Shown here: in pieces, positions 45,928-54,083 of the stretch
Layout of the letters: each line of letters begins with the position of its first letter
Numbering within the stretch: the stretch's first letter is position 1
Assembly (NCBI RefSeq): GCF_009695765.1
Contig: NZ_VUNI01000017.1
Coordinates: forward strand, 1-64,000
DNA: 64,000 nt
Direction: 5' to 3'
Source of the DNA: Roseburia porci
Lineage (GTDB): Bacteria > Bacillota > Clostridia > Lachnospirales > Lachnospiraceae
Translations under genes and position numbers: made by a program
Notes under the pieces: generated by a model
Database searches by the model: none
What the model was told of the DNA's origin: nothing
What the model saw: the letters and a program-made list of their open reading frames with translations, nothing else

Positions 45928-46590
45928 ATGTTAAAAGATGTAAAACTGGGATTCCAGTTATTGAAATACAGTTATCGGTTAAACTCGAATATAATGATAT
46001 CGGGAGCGATTCTTCTGATTGGTGTGCTTGTCGAAATATTGAGCAAGGGGACTTCTCTTATTGGAGGCGTTTATTTTATGCTGGCAGGAATGTTTGTGTA
46101 TCAGCTGATCATGTCCATGGATATTTCCCAGATGATACAATCCACCGGCATGAAAAAAAGATTACAGTTAACGATACCGGTAATAGCCAGTACACTGGTA
46201 TATATGGGAATATACACATTTCTGGTGATCGAAAGGGCAGTACTGATCCATCAGGGTGTTGCAGACCGTGATGTGCTCATGTATACGTTGTTTAATATTA
46301 TTGCTGTCATATTTACAATGTTTTTATTTACAAGTATCTGTTATAAATATTATGTTGTAGGACTGATTGTTTTTCTGGTGACTTTTCTGATTGCATTTTC
46401 GGGATTGCAGATGGCCAGCAGCTCAGACTTTGCTGCATTTATCTGTAATATGAATTATGGGATATTTGTGGTTCTTGGTTATGCTGTGATTCTGTTTGGG
46501 GCAGCATTGGAATATTTTATCGGAAAATTATTATATAAGAAGCCTTTGTCTGAATTTGCGTTCCGTGGAATGTTCCGCGATGCAAAATAA
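45928..46590 (+). CDS. Membrane protein of the GntR-ABC operon (second permease candidate)
   Basis: 220 residues with about six hydrophobic segments spread over the whole length, probably the second transmembrane partner. ATG 45928 has AAGGAG 7 bases upstream; the in-frame GTG 45922 would overlap that site. No clear terminator follows; the HicAB promoter begins 17 bases after the stop. Confidence 0.75.
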   Translation: MLKDVKLGFQLLKYSYRLNSNIMISGAILLIGVLVEILSKGTSLIGGVYFMLAGMFVYQLIMSMDISQMIQSTGMKKRLQLTIPVIASTLVYMGIYTFLVIERAVLIHQGVADRDVLMYTLFNIIAVIFTMFLFTSICYKYYVVGLIVFLVTFLIAFSGLQMASSSDFAAFICNMNYGIFVVLGYAVILFGAALEYFIGKLLYKKPLSEFAFRGMFRDAK

Positions 46591-46606
46591 AAAAGATATG
46601 AAAAGA

Positions 46607-46640
46607 TTGACACCGTATACGACACCACATATAATATACG
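46607..46640 (+). promoter_or_regulatory. Consensus promoter with palindromic operator before hicAB
   Basis: TTGACA (46607-46612), a 17-bp spacer and TATAAT (46630-46635) are both perfect. CGTATA (46614-46619) and TATACG (46635-46640) are inverted repeats flanking the spacer and -10. This fits autorepression by a HicB dimer, whose C-terminal DNA-binding domain is present. Confidence 0.7.
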
Positions 46641-46655
46641 TAGGGGGTATAACAA

Positions 46656-46913
46656 ATGTCAAAGTGGGATAAACTGATAACACGTATATGCAATTTATCG
46701 AAAGACCTCCGGTTTGATGAGTTACGGAAGGTATTGGAAAGTTACGGATATGAAATGAATGCACCAAGAAGTGGAAGCAGTCATTTCATTTTCAGAAAGC
46801 AAGGGTGTATGCCAATTACAATACCAAAACATGAACCAATCAAGAAAGTATATGTAGAAATGGTAAGGCAGATTGTAGAAAGTGAGGCGAAGAATGATGA
46901 AGACGCTGAATGA
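46656..46913 (+). CDS. hicA: HicA toxin (mRNA interferase)
   Basis: 85-residue double-stranded-RNA-binding-fold toxin that cleaves mRNA when free. It starts MSKWDKLITRICNLSKDLRF and has the hallmark GYEMNAPRSGSSHFIFRK, which contains the catalytic histidine, and the ITIPKHEPIKKVYVEMVRQI end. This is the slightly long HicA version with an N-terminal extension. AGGGGGT precedes ATG 46656. The hicB start lies inside its 3' end. Confidence 0.93.
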   Translation: MSKWDKLITRICNLSKDLRFDELRKVLESYGYEMNAPRSGSSHFIFRKQGCMPITIPKHEPIKKVYVEMVRQIVESEAKNDEDAE

Positions 46914-47274
46914 TTATATGGCAATGTCCTATCGTATGGAAATTGTGGAAGACAAAGATGAAGGCGGATTTGTGGTTTCTTATCCGGATTTGCCTGGTTG
47001 CATTACTTGTGGTGAGACCGTGGAGAGTGCAGTAGCAAATGCACTGGATGCAAAAAAAACATGGATTGAGGCTGCATTAGAAGATGGGGTAGAGATTCAT
47101 GAACCAGACAGCCTGGAAGACTATTCTGGACAGTTTAAACTGAGAATTCCGAGAAGCCTGCACAGATTACTGGCAGAGCATTCTCAGAGAGAAGGAATTA
47201 GCATGAATCAGTATTGTGTGTACCTTCTTTCCAGAAATGATGCAGGATTTTATCGAGAGTATAAAGATAGATAA
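46894..47274 (+). CDS. hicB: HicB antitoxin
   Basis: 126-residue antitoxin: an N-terminal RNase-H-like fold (MEIVEDKDEGGFVVSYPDLP, GCITCGETVESAVANALDAK) that covers HicA, and a C-terminal ribbon-helix-helix (LRIPRSLHRLLAEHSQREGI) for dimerisation and operator binding. ATG 46894 or 46897 is preferred over the in-frame GTG 46882 because GAGG lies just upstream; the gene overlaps hicA by about 20 bases, as usual for this pair. Confidence 0.93.
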   Translation: MMKTLNDYMAMSYRMEIVEDKDEGGFVVSYPDLPGCITCGETVESAVANALDAKKTWIEAALEDGVEIHEPDSLEDYSGQFKLRIPRSLHRLLAEHSQREGISMNQYCVYLLSRNDAGFYREYKDR

Positions 47275-47343
47275 ATAGGATGGAAGCATTATTGTTAAAA
47301 TGGATGTATATATAATGTTTGAAGTACAATAAATGTAAGTAAT

Positions 47344-47390
47344 AGAGCCAAATACTGATCGTTAATTCGTTTAGTGGTTGGCTCTTTGGT
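47344..47390 (+). terminator. Hairpin downstream of hicAB
   Basis: AGAGCCAA (47344-47351) pairs with TTGGCTCT (47378-47385); only TTTGGT follows, so it is a modest terminator. Confidence 0.5.
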
Positions 47391-47478
47391 ATATCCAGTA
47401 ATATTTACACCGTTGAAGGATGAAAAAGATACAGTGTTAATAGAAGTTCCAGATATGAAAATTAAATTGAATTTTTAA
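47386..47478 (+). pseudogene. Remnant of a second HicB-like antitoxin
   Basis: From TTG 47386 to TAA 47478 one frame reads L-V-YPVIFTPLKDEKDTVLIEVP-D-M-K and then breaks off. The YP[AV]IFTPL...T[VL]...PD start is typical of the other common HicB-like antitoxin type in gut Firmicutes. It has no ATG or ribosome site, its beginning runs out of the hairpin, and it lacks everything after about 30 residues. I read it as a fragment left by deletion or element decay. Confidence 0.6.
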
Positions 47479-47608
47479 CAAGCCCCATACGCCTTGAATT
47501 TACTGGCTTTGCTTTGGATAATTTTTGGATAACTTGATTAAAAACAAGTACTTTTGGATAAGTTTGGATAACTATTTTGATATATTTTAACATACTTTGA
47601 TAAGGTAC
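47479..47608. other. Non-coding AT-rich stretch between the antitoxin remnant and the tRNA terminator
   Basis: No supported gene. It contains the four TTTGGATAA repeats listed separately, a CTTG/CAAG inverted repeat between the two repeat pairs, and AT-rich sequence. The minus-strand reading frame across it is judged accidental because it runs through the tRNA terminator and the repeats. Confidence 0.6.
47513..47571. repeat. Four direct repeats TTTGGATAA (iteron- or arm-site-like)
   Basis: Identical 9-mers at 47513-47521, 47524-47532, 47553-47561 and 47563-47571. They form two pairs, each pair offset by 10-11 bp. The opposite strand reads TTATCCAAA, two bases from a DnaA box. Such spaced repeats occur as integrase arm sites and as plasmid iterons; their place beside a tRNA gene favours the former. 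Confidence 0.8.
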
Positions 47609-47647
47609 AAAAAAGCTGCAATCCCTTGATATTACTGGAATTGCAGC
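47609..47647 (-). terminator. Intrinsic terminator of tRNA-Thr
   Basis: On the minus strand GCTGCAAT and ATTGCAGC form an 8-bp stem followed by six Ts (the A-run at 47609-47614 of the plus strand). Confidence 0.85.
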
Positions 47648-47660
47648 CATTTTACCAGAG

Positions 47661-47733
47661 AGCCGATAACCGGGATCGAACCGGTGGCCTACGCATTACG
47701 AGTGCGTCGCTCTACCTACTGAGCCATATCGGC
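47661..47733 (-). tRNA. tRNA-Thr (anticodon CGU)
   Basis: The minus strand folds as a complete cloverleaf: acceptor GCCGATA/TATCGGC, D-arm GCTC/GAGC, anticodon arm ACGCA-CTCGTAA-TGCGT with anticodon CGT, a 5-base variable region, and T-arm ACCGG-TTCGATC-CCGGT. The discriminator is T and no CCA is encoded. It reads threonine ACG codons. It stands alone and has its own terminator. Confidence 0.97.
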
Positions 47734-47808
47734 AAAACTCACTTGATTATAATAACAAATTGAACGAACAAAATCAACAATTTTTTTAAAAAAGAGAAGG
47801 AATTGTTC

Positions 47809-48510
47809 ATGAACCGTTATGTTTATATGGGAATCAGAAACTGGTATCGGATACCGCTTTGGGCGATTGATATCGCAAGAAGAAACAAATGGCATGAGAA
47901 GTTTTCATTTTTCAGTCAGTATCAAATGATCCGGAAGATGGTACTTGCAATCATAAGAAAGGGCAGAGTGACTGTGCATGTTTATGGAAAAGAGAATCTT
48001 CCGGCGCAGAGCGGATATATTCTGTATTCCAATCATCAGGGATTTTTTGATGGGATGGCGCTTCTTTATGCGCTTGAGGAGCCATTCCATTTTCTTGTAA
48101 TGAACGAGATGGAGAATTTTTCTTTTGTGCGATATGTGATGAGATTGCTTGCCCCTGTTTATATGGACAGGAGCAGCATGAAAGATTCATTCCGGGCAAT
48201 ACAAAGATGCGCAGAACTTGCAAAAAACGGAGAAAATGTGCTTATTTTCCCGGAGGGAACGCTTGAAAAACAGGAGAATGAGTTGCTTTTGTATAAGCCG
48301 GGGGCTTTTAAAGCGGCATATATGGCTAAGGTTCCGGTTGTTCCGGTGGTGCTGAAAAATTCGTTTTGTCCGTTTGAAAGAAAAGGCTTTGGAATGTGCG
48401 AAGTAGAGGTACACATTCAAAAGCCCCTGAATTATGAACAATATAATAAGAAGAAAACAACCGAGCTTGCAGAAGAAGTCATGAAAGCTGCAGAAGCTGT
48501 CTTAAAATAA
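47809..48510 (+). CDS. Lysophospholipid acyltransferase, PlsC family
   Basis: Predicted 1-acyl-glycerol-3-phosphate acyltransferase making phosphatidic acid at the membrane. The 233-residue protein has the catalytic HX4D as NHQGFFDG near residue 75, the substrate-binding FPEGTLEKQENE near 150 and VPVVPVVLKNS near 180. ATG 47809 has AAGGAA upstream; the in-frame TTG 47803 is less likely. Its last codons overlap the end of the convergent SGNH gene by 9 bases. Confidence 0.92.
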   Translation: MNRYVYMGIRNWYRIPLWAIDIARRNKWHEKFSFFSQYQMIRKMVLAIIRKGRVTVHVYGKENLPAQSGYILYSNHQGFFDGMALLYALEEPFHFLVMNEMENFSFVRYVMRLLAPVYMDRSSMKDSFRAIQRCAELAKNGENVLIFPEGTLEKQENELLLYKPGAFKAAYMAKVPVVPVVLKNSFCPFERKGFGMCEVEVHIQKPLNYEQYNKKKTTELAEEVMKAAEAVLK

Positions 48511-49629
48511 AAGACAGTCCGGAATGGCGTCTGCCATCGCTTCGTAGCCTTTCAGGGATGGATGAAGGTGATCCCCACTGTCAAAGCCTTCTGCAAAGGC
48601 CGTGTGGTCTGAGGCAGAACGTACTGCCAGGTCAAAATCAATGCATCCATCGATCAGGTCGGTGGTGCGGATCCAGTCGTTGTACTGCTCACGCAGATCT
48701 TCGCGGAATGGTGCATAGGTGCGCCAGCCTTTGATCGGAAGCAGGGTTCCGACATAGACGGAGTAGCCCAATGTCCGGGTCTGATCAATATACCATTTGA
48801 GTCCATCAATTAGTTCCTGAGAGGTCGGAAGGTCACTCATTGGCCGGAAAGGATTGATATCTGTTCCGACCGGATGGATGATATCATTGATTCCCTGCTG
48901 GATGATAACGGTATCTGCACCGTCTGTTGGAACTTCATGACCAAAACGGCGTGTGCCTTTTAGACCATAAGATTCATATGTGATGCAGCTATATTCCCGT
49001 AAAATGCGGGAACCGCTTGTCGCTCTTCGGATTACCGAAGTGCCGCGGGCACCGATTTGCTGACATCGTTTCTTAAGATAGTCAGGCCATGCCTGTGCGG
49101 TGATGGAATCTCCGTAGCAAACGATCGCATGGCGGCTGGCTGTGTCTGTATAAACAGAAATGTTGCTTAAAAAATAGAACATGTTGATTTTCCGGCTGAT
49201 ATCCATCGAAATATCCGGGTTTTCTGTCTGATCACCGGTTGCATAAAGTCCTTCGGAATAAGGACCGGAAGCAAAGACAGCAGAACGAAGCTGTGTATAA
49301 TCAGCCAGATAGAAACTGATTTCGAGTGTTTCATTTGCACAAATGGAAAGATCGAGTGGATCTGTTACACCTGCGAATCCGGCGGAGAGGGTAAAGGATG
49401 TTTCTCCGTTACAGGTAACCGGATAAAATTTGTGATTCTGACAGATTGTAACTTTGGAGATCGTGACCGGTTCCGTGCCACAGTAATTGTCAAAGGTCAG
49501 CCGTATTTTTTCGCCTTCAAACGGTGAAAAAAACGGATAGCGTAATGTAATATTTTTTCCATATCCTTCTGGCCGGTTTTCTGCGATCGACATTGCATTT
49601 CCCCAGACAGAGATCCAGTTTTTGCTCAT
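48502..49629 (-). CDS. SGNH/GDSL-type esterase
   Basis: 375 residues. An N-terminal beta-sandwich (~1-150; GEKIRLTFDNYCGTEPVTIS) precedes an SGNH hydrolase domain with block I CYGDSITAQAW (nucleophile Ser), an Arg/Gly region RATSGSRILRE in the block II position, block III IIQQGINDII and block V HLHP. Deacetylation of a carbohydrate is the usual role. There is no signal peptide if ATG 49629 (AAAAGGGG upstream) is right; the open frame further upstream begins with a hydrophobic stretch but has no ribosome site. Substrate unknown. Confidence 0.85.
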   Translation of the reverse strand: MSKNWISVWGNAMSIAENRPEGYGKNITLRYPFFSPFEGEKIRLTFDNYCGTEPVTISKVTICQNHKFYPVTCNGETSFTLSAGFAGVTDPLDLSICANETLEISFYLADYTQLRSAVFASGPYSEGLYATGDQTENPDISMDISRKINMFYFLSNISVYTDTASRHAIVCYGDSITAQAWPDYLKKRCQQIGARGTSVIRRATSGSRILREYSCITYESYGLKGTRRFGHEVPTDGADTVIIQQGINDIIHPVGTDINPFRPMSDLPTSQELIDGLKWYIDQTRTLGYSVYVGTLLPIKGWRTYAPFREDLREQYNDWIRTTDLIDGCIDFDLAVRSASDHTAFAEGFDSGDHLHPSLKGYEAMADAIPDCLLF

Positions 49630-49766
49630 ATGTGAATACCCCTTTTCATTTCGTGATTTTAATACTAGCATCTTTCTAATAGAAATTCCAGTTAATTTCA
49701 TTATTTGGTTGTCCTTTGAATAAGAAATTGATATAATGAGCGCAGAAAAAAGAAATGAGGCTGCAT

Positions 49767-50090
49767 ATGGAAAATATGTTATCAAAAATGAAAAATAATA
49801 AGAATACAGTTATGTTAGCAGTATTTTGTGCGATTGCGCTGCTTGCCATCATAATTGGATCTGTAGTATTAAAGGCAGGAGTTGTTGCGGTATGTGTACT
49901 GGTGATTCTGCAGGCAGCCATTGCTGCATTTATGCATCAGGCTGAGTTATGGGCACATGGACTGGTGGTGCTTGTTGAACTGATTGCCGGAATCATTACT
50001 TCAAACATTGTACTTACGGTTATGTGCATCATTGTTTATGTGGCAGCGACTTATTTACTGGAAAGTGTAACAGCAGGAGAGAACAGATAA
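49767..50090 (+). CDS. Small hydrophobic membrane protein
   Basis: 107 residues with three or four closely packed membrane segments (~15-35, 37-57, 62-80, 80-98) and short charged ends. GAGG lies upstream of ATG 49767. Its stop codon is followed immediately by the HD-domain gene, so the two are coupled. No family recognised. Confidence 0.7.
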   Translation: MENMLSKMKNNKNTVMLAVFCAIALLAIIIGSVVLKAGVVAVCVLVILQAAIAAFMHQAELWAHGLVVLVELIAGIITSNIVLTVMCIIVYVAATYLLESVTAGENR

Positions 50091-50609
50091 ATGGACAATA
50101 TGAGTTTTGAGCAACATCTTTTAGATGAACTCTATTATAAAATGATAGAATTTTTTCATGGAGATCCCAAACGGATTCAGCATCTGATCAAAGTACACAG
50201 TCTGTCAAGGCTGATCGGTATTGGAGAGAAGCTGGATGCCACATCGTTATTTATTCTTGAGGCTGCGGCGTATACCCATGATTGTGGAATCCGTCCGGCA
50301 GAAGAGAAGTACGGAAGATGTGATGGAAAGCTTCAGGAACAGGAAGGACCGACTGTAGCGCAGCAGATGCTTCTGGAATTGGGATTTGAGAATTATATGA
50401 TTGAGAGAATCTGTTATCTGATTGGACACCACCATACATATACCAATATGGATGGCATGGACTATCAGATTCTGGTGGAAGCAGACTTCCTGGTAAATCT
50501 GTATGAAGATGATGCAAACAGGCATGCCATACAGAAAGCATATGATAATATTTTCCGTACGGATACGGGAAAACAGATTTTTGCCCAGATGTATGGCGTG
50601 GAAGAATAG
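50091..50609 (+). CDS. HD-domain phosphohydrolase-like protein
   Basis: 172-residue soluble protein with the metal-binding HD pattern: HLIKVHSLSRL, AYTHDCG, the extra histidines in IGHHHTYTN, and VEADFLVNL. This suggests metal-dependent phosphohydrolase activity on a nucleotide or similar phosphate; the substrate is not evident. It starts directly after the stop of the membrane-protein gene, with AGGAGA upstream. ATG 50100 is an alternative start. Confidence 0.85.
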   Translation: MDNMSFEQHLLDELYYKMIEFFHGDPKRIQHLIKVHSLSRLIGIGEKLDATSLFILEAAAYTHDCGIRPAEEKYGRCDGKLQEQEGPTVAQQMLLELGFENYMIERICYLIGHHHTYTNMDGMDYQILVEADFLVNLYEDDANRHAIQKAYDNIFRTDTGKQIFAQMYGVEE

Positions 50610-50623
50610 AGAGAGCAAAAGCG

Positions 50624-51781
50624 ATGAAAAAGGTGCTGATATTTAGTTCCAGGGAAATCTGTTATTTCTCTGGAACTTTTTTTTCAGAGCAGATTGCACA
50701 TGCGTTTGAAGAACTTGGTTACGAAGTTGATGTATGTCATATTGCTCCGGAAGAAGATTATGAACAAAAACTGGAAAGTTATATGGATCAGGAATTTACG
50801 TGTATCGTGGACATTAATTCGCTGCTTCCGCAACTTGGTCTGGATGATGGATCGCGCTATCTGGATCATCTGGCAGGTCCTTTTTTTGATCTGATCGTAG
50901 ATCACCCGTTGTTTCACCACAATACACTTCTGAATGCGACTGACCGTATGCATGTGGTGCTTCTCGATGAATGCCAGAAAGCATATGTGGAACAGTATTA
51001 TCCAATGGTGAAGCATGTACATATGATGCCATTGTCGGCGAACGAAGCAAGCTGCTTTGAACAGAAGTCAGTGGACAAAAAAGTTCTTGTGATCGGTACA
51101 ATGGAAAGAGAAGACCATATCAGAGAGCTGATCGATCAGATGAAACCGGACAGAAAAAGTAATGCACTCCGGATGATCGACTACATTCTTGCAGACCCTG
51201 AGATGACATACGAAAAAGCACTGGAAGAAATTCTGTCAGAACAGGGCATGACACTGCCTGCGGAACAATTTGCCATTGAATTGAATGCACTTTATCCGGT
51301 GCAGTTTTTTGTCCGGAATTATGACAGGAGGAAAGCTGTCCAGACACTTTTAAATGCACATATTCCAGTAAAAACGATCGGAGACGGATGGGATAAGGTT
51401 CATTTTGAGAATGAGCAGTATCTTGAAAAGAAGAAGGGGATTCATATTGCAGTATCCTATGAGGCGATTGCAAAGGAATGGGTGCTGTTTAACTGTACGC
51501 CGTTTTTTAATCATGGAATCCATGATCGTATTCTTGCGGGGATGGCGAATCATACGGCGGTTCTTACCGACAAAAGCAGATATATGCAGACACATCTCGA
51601 ACAGAAGGGATGCGTAAAAACATACAGTCTGCAGGATATGGATACTCTGGTAGAAGGGGTCAAGGAACTGCTTGGAAACCGGAAGCTGTGGACCGAACAG
51701 ACTGCATGTGCATATGATTGTTTTTGCAGAGAACATACATGGAAACATCGGGTGCTTGAACTGCTGTCTTATATCGAATAG
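50624..51781 (+). CDS. CgeB/YkvP-like glycosyltransferase
   Basis: 385-residue GT-B-like protein. The N-terminal half begins KKVLIFSSREICYFSGTFF and contains DLIVDHPLFHH. The C-terminal half has the nucleotide-sugar region HIAVSYEAIAKEWVLFNCTP, HDRILAGMANHTAVLTDKS, and the closing helix region CREHTWKHRVLELL, typical of the Glyco_trans_1_2/CgeB group. Acceptor unknown. It follows the HD gene by 14 bases and probably shares its transcript. Confidence 0.75.
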   Translation: MKKVLIFSSREICYFSGTFFSEQIAHAFEELGYEVDVCHIAPEEDYEQKLESYMDQEFTCIVDINSLLPQLGLDDGSRYLDHLAGPFFDLIVDHPLFHHNTLLNATDRMHVVLLDECQKAYVEQYYPMVKHVHMMPLSANEASCFEQKSVDKKVLVIGTMEREDHIRELIDQMKPDRKSNALRMIDYILADPEMTYEKALEEILSEQGMTLPAEQFAIELNALYPVQFFVRNYDRRKAVQTLLNAHIPVKTIGDGWDKVHFENEQYLEKKKGIHIAVSYEAIAKEWVLFNCTPFFNHGIHDRILAGMANHTAVLTDKSRYMQTHLEQKGCVKTYSLQDMDTLVEGVKELLGNRKLWTEQTACAYDCFCREHTWKHRVLELLSYIE

Positions 51782-51814
51782 ACGAATAAGTATGCAATGA
51801 AGATGAATAATTAC

Positions 51815-51843
51815 TTGAAACTTGTCAAAAAGTCCGATAGAAT
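51815..51843 (+). promoter_or_regulatory. Promoter of queH-argH
   Basis: TTGAAA at 51815-51820, a 17-bp spacer and TAGAAT at 51838-51843, 48 bases before the queH start. No preQ1 riboswitch fold is seen in the leader. Confidence 0.6.
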
Positions 51844-51891
51844 GATATGCAGTAATGCATTTTATCTATATGGGATTAGAAAGAATCATTT

Positions 51892-52548
51892 ATGAATAAA
51901 GTGAATTATCAATTAAAAATGGAAGAAATCATAAAGAAAAACTGTAGCACAGACCTTGTACCCAAACTGCTTTTGCACAGCTGTTGTGCACCATGCAGTT
52001 CCTATTGCCTGGAAACACTTGCGAAGTATTTTTCCATTACCGTGTATTATGATAATCCGAATATTTATCCGGAAGAAGAATACTGGATGCGGGTGAAGGA
52101 ACAGCAGAGGTTTATCCGGGAGTTCCCGGCGGCGCATCCGATCTCATTTGCGGAGGGGGATTACGATCCGCAACGCTTTTATGATATGGCACGCGGATTG
52201 GAAGAGGTAAAAGAGGGCGGAGTACGGTGCAGAAAGTGTTATGAATTAAGACTGAGGGATACTGCAGAATATGCGGCAGCCCATGACTTTGATTTTTTTA
52301 CCACAACACTGTCCATCAGTCCGATGAAAAATGCAACATGGCTGAATGAAATCGGAGAACAGTTAGAAAAGGAATATCATGTAGCATATCTGTATTCTGA
52401 TTTTAAAAAGAAGAATGGATATAAACGTTCCACTGAGATCTCAAAAGAATATCATATGTATCGTCAGTATTATTGCGGTTGTGTATATTCTAAAAATCAG
52501 AGAGATCGGGAAATTGCACAAAAACAACAATCAGAAAGTGAGGAATAA
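51892..52548 (+). CDS. queH: Epoxyqueuosine reductase QueH
   Basis: Converts epoxyqueuosine in tRNA to queuosine, the last step of this wobble-base modification; QueH is the cobalamin-independent alternative to QueG. The 218-residue protein has the iron-sulfur cysteines LLLHSCCAPCSSYCLE near residue 27, GGVRCRKCYELRL near 115 and the C-terminal YYCGCVYSKNQRD, with the ATP/metal-binding TTTLSISPMKN. argH follows after 3 bases; the pairing has no obvious metabolic logic. Confidence 0.93.
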   Translation: MNKVNYQLKMEEIIKKNCSTDLVPKLLLHSCCAPCSSYCLETLAKYFSITVYYDNPNIYPEEEYWMRVKEQQRFIREFPAAHPISFAEGDYDPQRFYDMARGLEEVKEGGVRCRKCYELRLRDTAEYAAAHDFDFFTTTLSISPMKNATWLNEIGEQLEKEYHVAYLYSDFKKKNGYKRSTEISKEYHMYRQYYCGCVYSKNQRDREIAQKQQSESEE

Positions 52549-52551
52549 ATT

Positions 52552-53943
52552 ATGGCACAGTTATGGGGAGGACGTTTCACAAAGGAAACAGACAAACTTG
52601 TTTACAATTTTAATGCATCAATTTCATTTGATCAGAAATTCTATAAAGAGGATATTGAAGGCAGCATTGCACATGTTACCATGCTTGGAAAAGTAGGGAT
52701 TCTGACTGCGGAGGAAACGGAAGCGATTATCCGCACTTTAAAGGATATTTTATCGGAAGTTGAGAACGGAACACTTGAAATCTCAGATGAATATGAGGAT
52801 ATTCACAGTTTTGTAGAGGCCAACCTGATCGATCGACTGGGTGATACCGGAAAGAAATTACATACTGGACGAAGCCGTAATGATCAGGTGGCTTTAGATA
52901 TGAGACTGTATACCAGAAAACAGATCAAAGAAACGGATCTTGAGTTAAAGGAACTTTTAGAAACAATCTTAAAAATCATGAAAGAAAACACGGAAACCAT
53001 TATGCCTGGCTTTACGCATTTGCAGAAGGCACAGCCAATTACGCTTGCGCATCATATGGGTGCATATTTTGAGATGTTCAAAAGAGACAGACTGCGTTTG
53101 CATGACATATATGAGAGAATGAACTACTGTCCGCTTGGATCCGGTGCACTGGCAGGAACCACTTATCCGCTTGACCGTGAATATACAGCGGAGCTGCTTG
53201 AGTTTTACGGACCTACTTTAAACAGTATGGACGGAGTGTCAGATCGTGATTATCTGATTGAGTTTTTGTCTGCACTCTCCACGATCATGATGCATCTGAG
53301 CAGATTTTCAGAAGAGGTTATTATCTGGAATTCCAATGAATATCAGTTTGTGGAAATTGACGATGCCTACAGTACTGGAAGCAGTATCATGCCGCAGAAA
53401 AAGAATCCGGATATCGCAGAGCTTGTAAGAGGAAAGACAGGACGTGTGTATGGTGCGTTGATGTCCTTGCTGACCACAATGAAGGGCATTCCGCTGGCAT
53501 ATAATAAGGATATGCAGGAGGATAAAGAGCTGTCCTTTGACGCTATGGATACAGCAAAAGGCTGCATTGCATTGTTCAACGGCATGCTTGCAACCATGAA
53601 ATTTAACAAAGACCGTATGAGAAAAAGTGCAAACAATGGATTTACGAATGCTACGGATGCGGCAGATTATCTGGTAAAACATGGGGTACCGTTCCGTGAT
53701 GCTCATGGCATTGTTGGAAGAATCGTTTTGTATTGTCTGGACAAAAATATTGCGATCGATGACATGTCTTTGGAGGAACTGAAGGCAATCAGTCCGGTAT
53801 TTGAGGAAGATATTTATGATGCGATTTCCATGGAGACCTGCGTAAATACCAGACTTACGATCGGAGCACCTTCAAAGAAGGCGATGGAAGATGCCATCCG
53901 TAAAGAGGAAGAATATCTTTCAAATGACTGGAAACATGAATAA
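52552..53943 (+). CDS. argH: Argininosuccinate lyase
   Basis: Splits argininosuccinate to arginine and fumarate. The 463-residue protein shows the superfamily elements [52 protein letters not shown] and the mobile signature loop [12 protein letters not shown] with the catalytic Ser. argG is not in the window. A terminator follows. Confidence 0.98.
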   Translation: MAQLWGGRFTKETDKLVYNFNASISFDQKFYKEDIEGSIAHVTMLGKVGILTAEETEAIIRTLKDILSEVENGTLEISDEYEDIHSFVEANLIDRLGDTGKKLHTGRSRNDQVALDMRLYTRKQIKETDLELKELLETILKIMKENTETIMPGFTHLQKAQPITLAHHMGAYFEMFKRDRLRLHDIYERMNYCPLGSGALAGTTYPLDREYTAELLEFYGPTLNSMDGVSDRDYLIEFLSALSTIMMHLSRFSEEVIIWNSNEYQFVEIDDAYSTGSSIMPQKKNPDIAELVRGKTGRVYGALMSLLTTMKGIPLAYNKDMQEDKELSFDAMDTAKGCIALFNGMLATMKFNKDRMRKSANNGFTNATDAADYLVKHGVPFRDAHGIVGRIVLYCLDKNIAIDDMSLEELKAISPVFEEDIYDAISMETCVNTRLTIGAPSKKAMEDAIRKEEEYLSNDWKHE

Positions 53944-53975
53944 TCTTTTGGAAAAATAAAGAAAATAAGGGAAAC

Positions 53976-54030
53976 TCCGGCTTTTATCTGCATGTTTTGG
54001 TTAAATGTACTATAAAAGCCGGAATCTTTA
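53976..54030 (+). terminator. Terminator after argH
   Basis: TCCGGCTTTTAT (53976-53987) and ATAAAAGCCGGA (54012-54023) form a 12-bp stem with a 24-base loop, followed by ATCTTTA; the U-run is short. Confidence 0.7.
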
Positions 54031-54054
54031 TAGGAAATTATGACAATTTGTTTC

Positions 54055-54083
54055 TTGCAATTTGTTTCCATATCAAGTAGTAT
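54055..54083 (+). promoter_or_regulatory. Candidate asd promoter
   Basis: TTGCAA at 54055-54060, a 17-bp spacer and TAGTAT at 54078-54083. The -35 lies within two copies of CAATTTGTTTC (54044-54054 and 54058-54068). The ~100-base leader shows no lysine riboswitch. Confidence 0.5.

Noticed and set aside
47513-47571. DnaA-box cluster / replication origin
   Set aside because: TTATCCAAA lacks the final CA of DnaA boxes (TTATCCACA), there is no dnaA, dnaN or rep gene nearby, and the spacing suits integrase arm sites better.
47462-47650. Small minus-strand protein upstream of tRNA-Thr
   Set aside because: The frame spans the tRNA terminator and the TTTGGATAA repeats and shows no family pattern; better explained as non-coding.
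51844-51891. preQ1 riboswitch before queH
   Set aside because: The short leader has no C-rich pseudoknot or A-rich tail typical of preQ1-I; queH acts after the preQ1-controlled steps.
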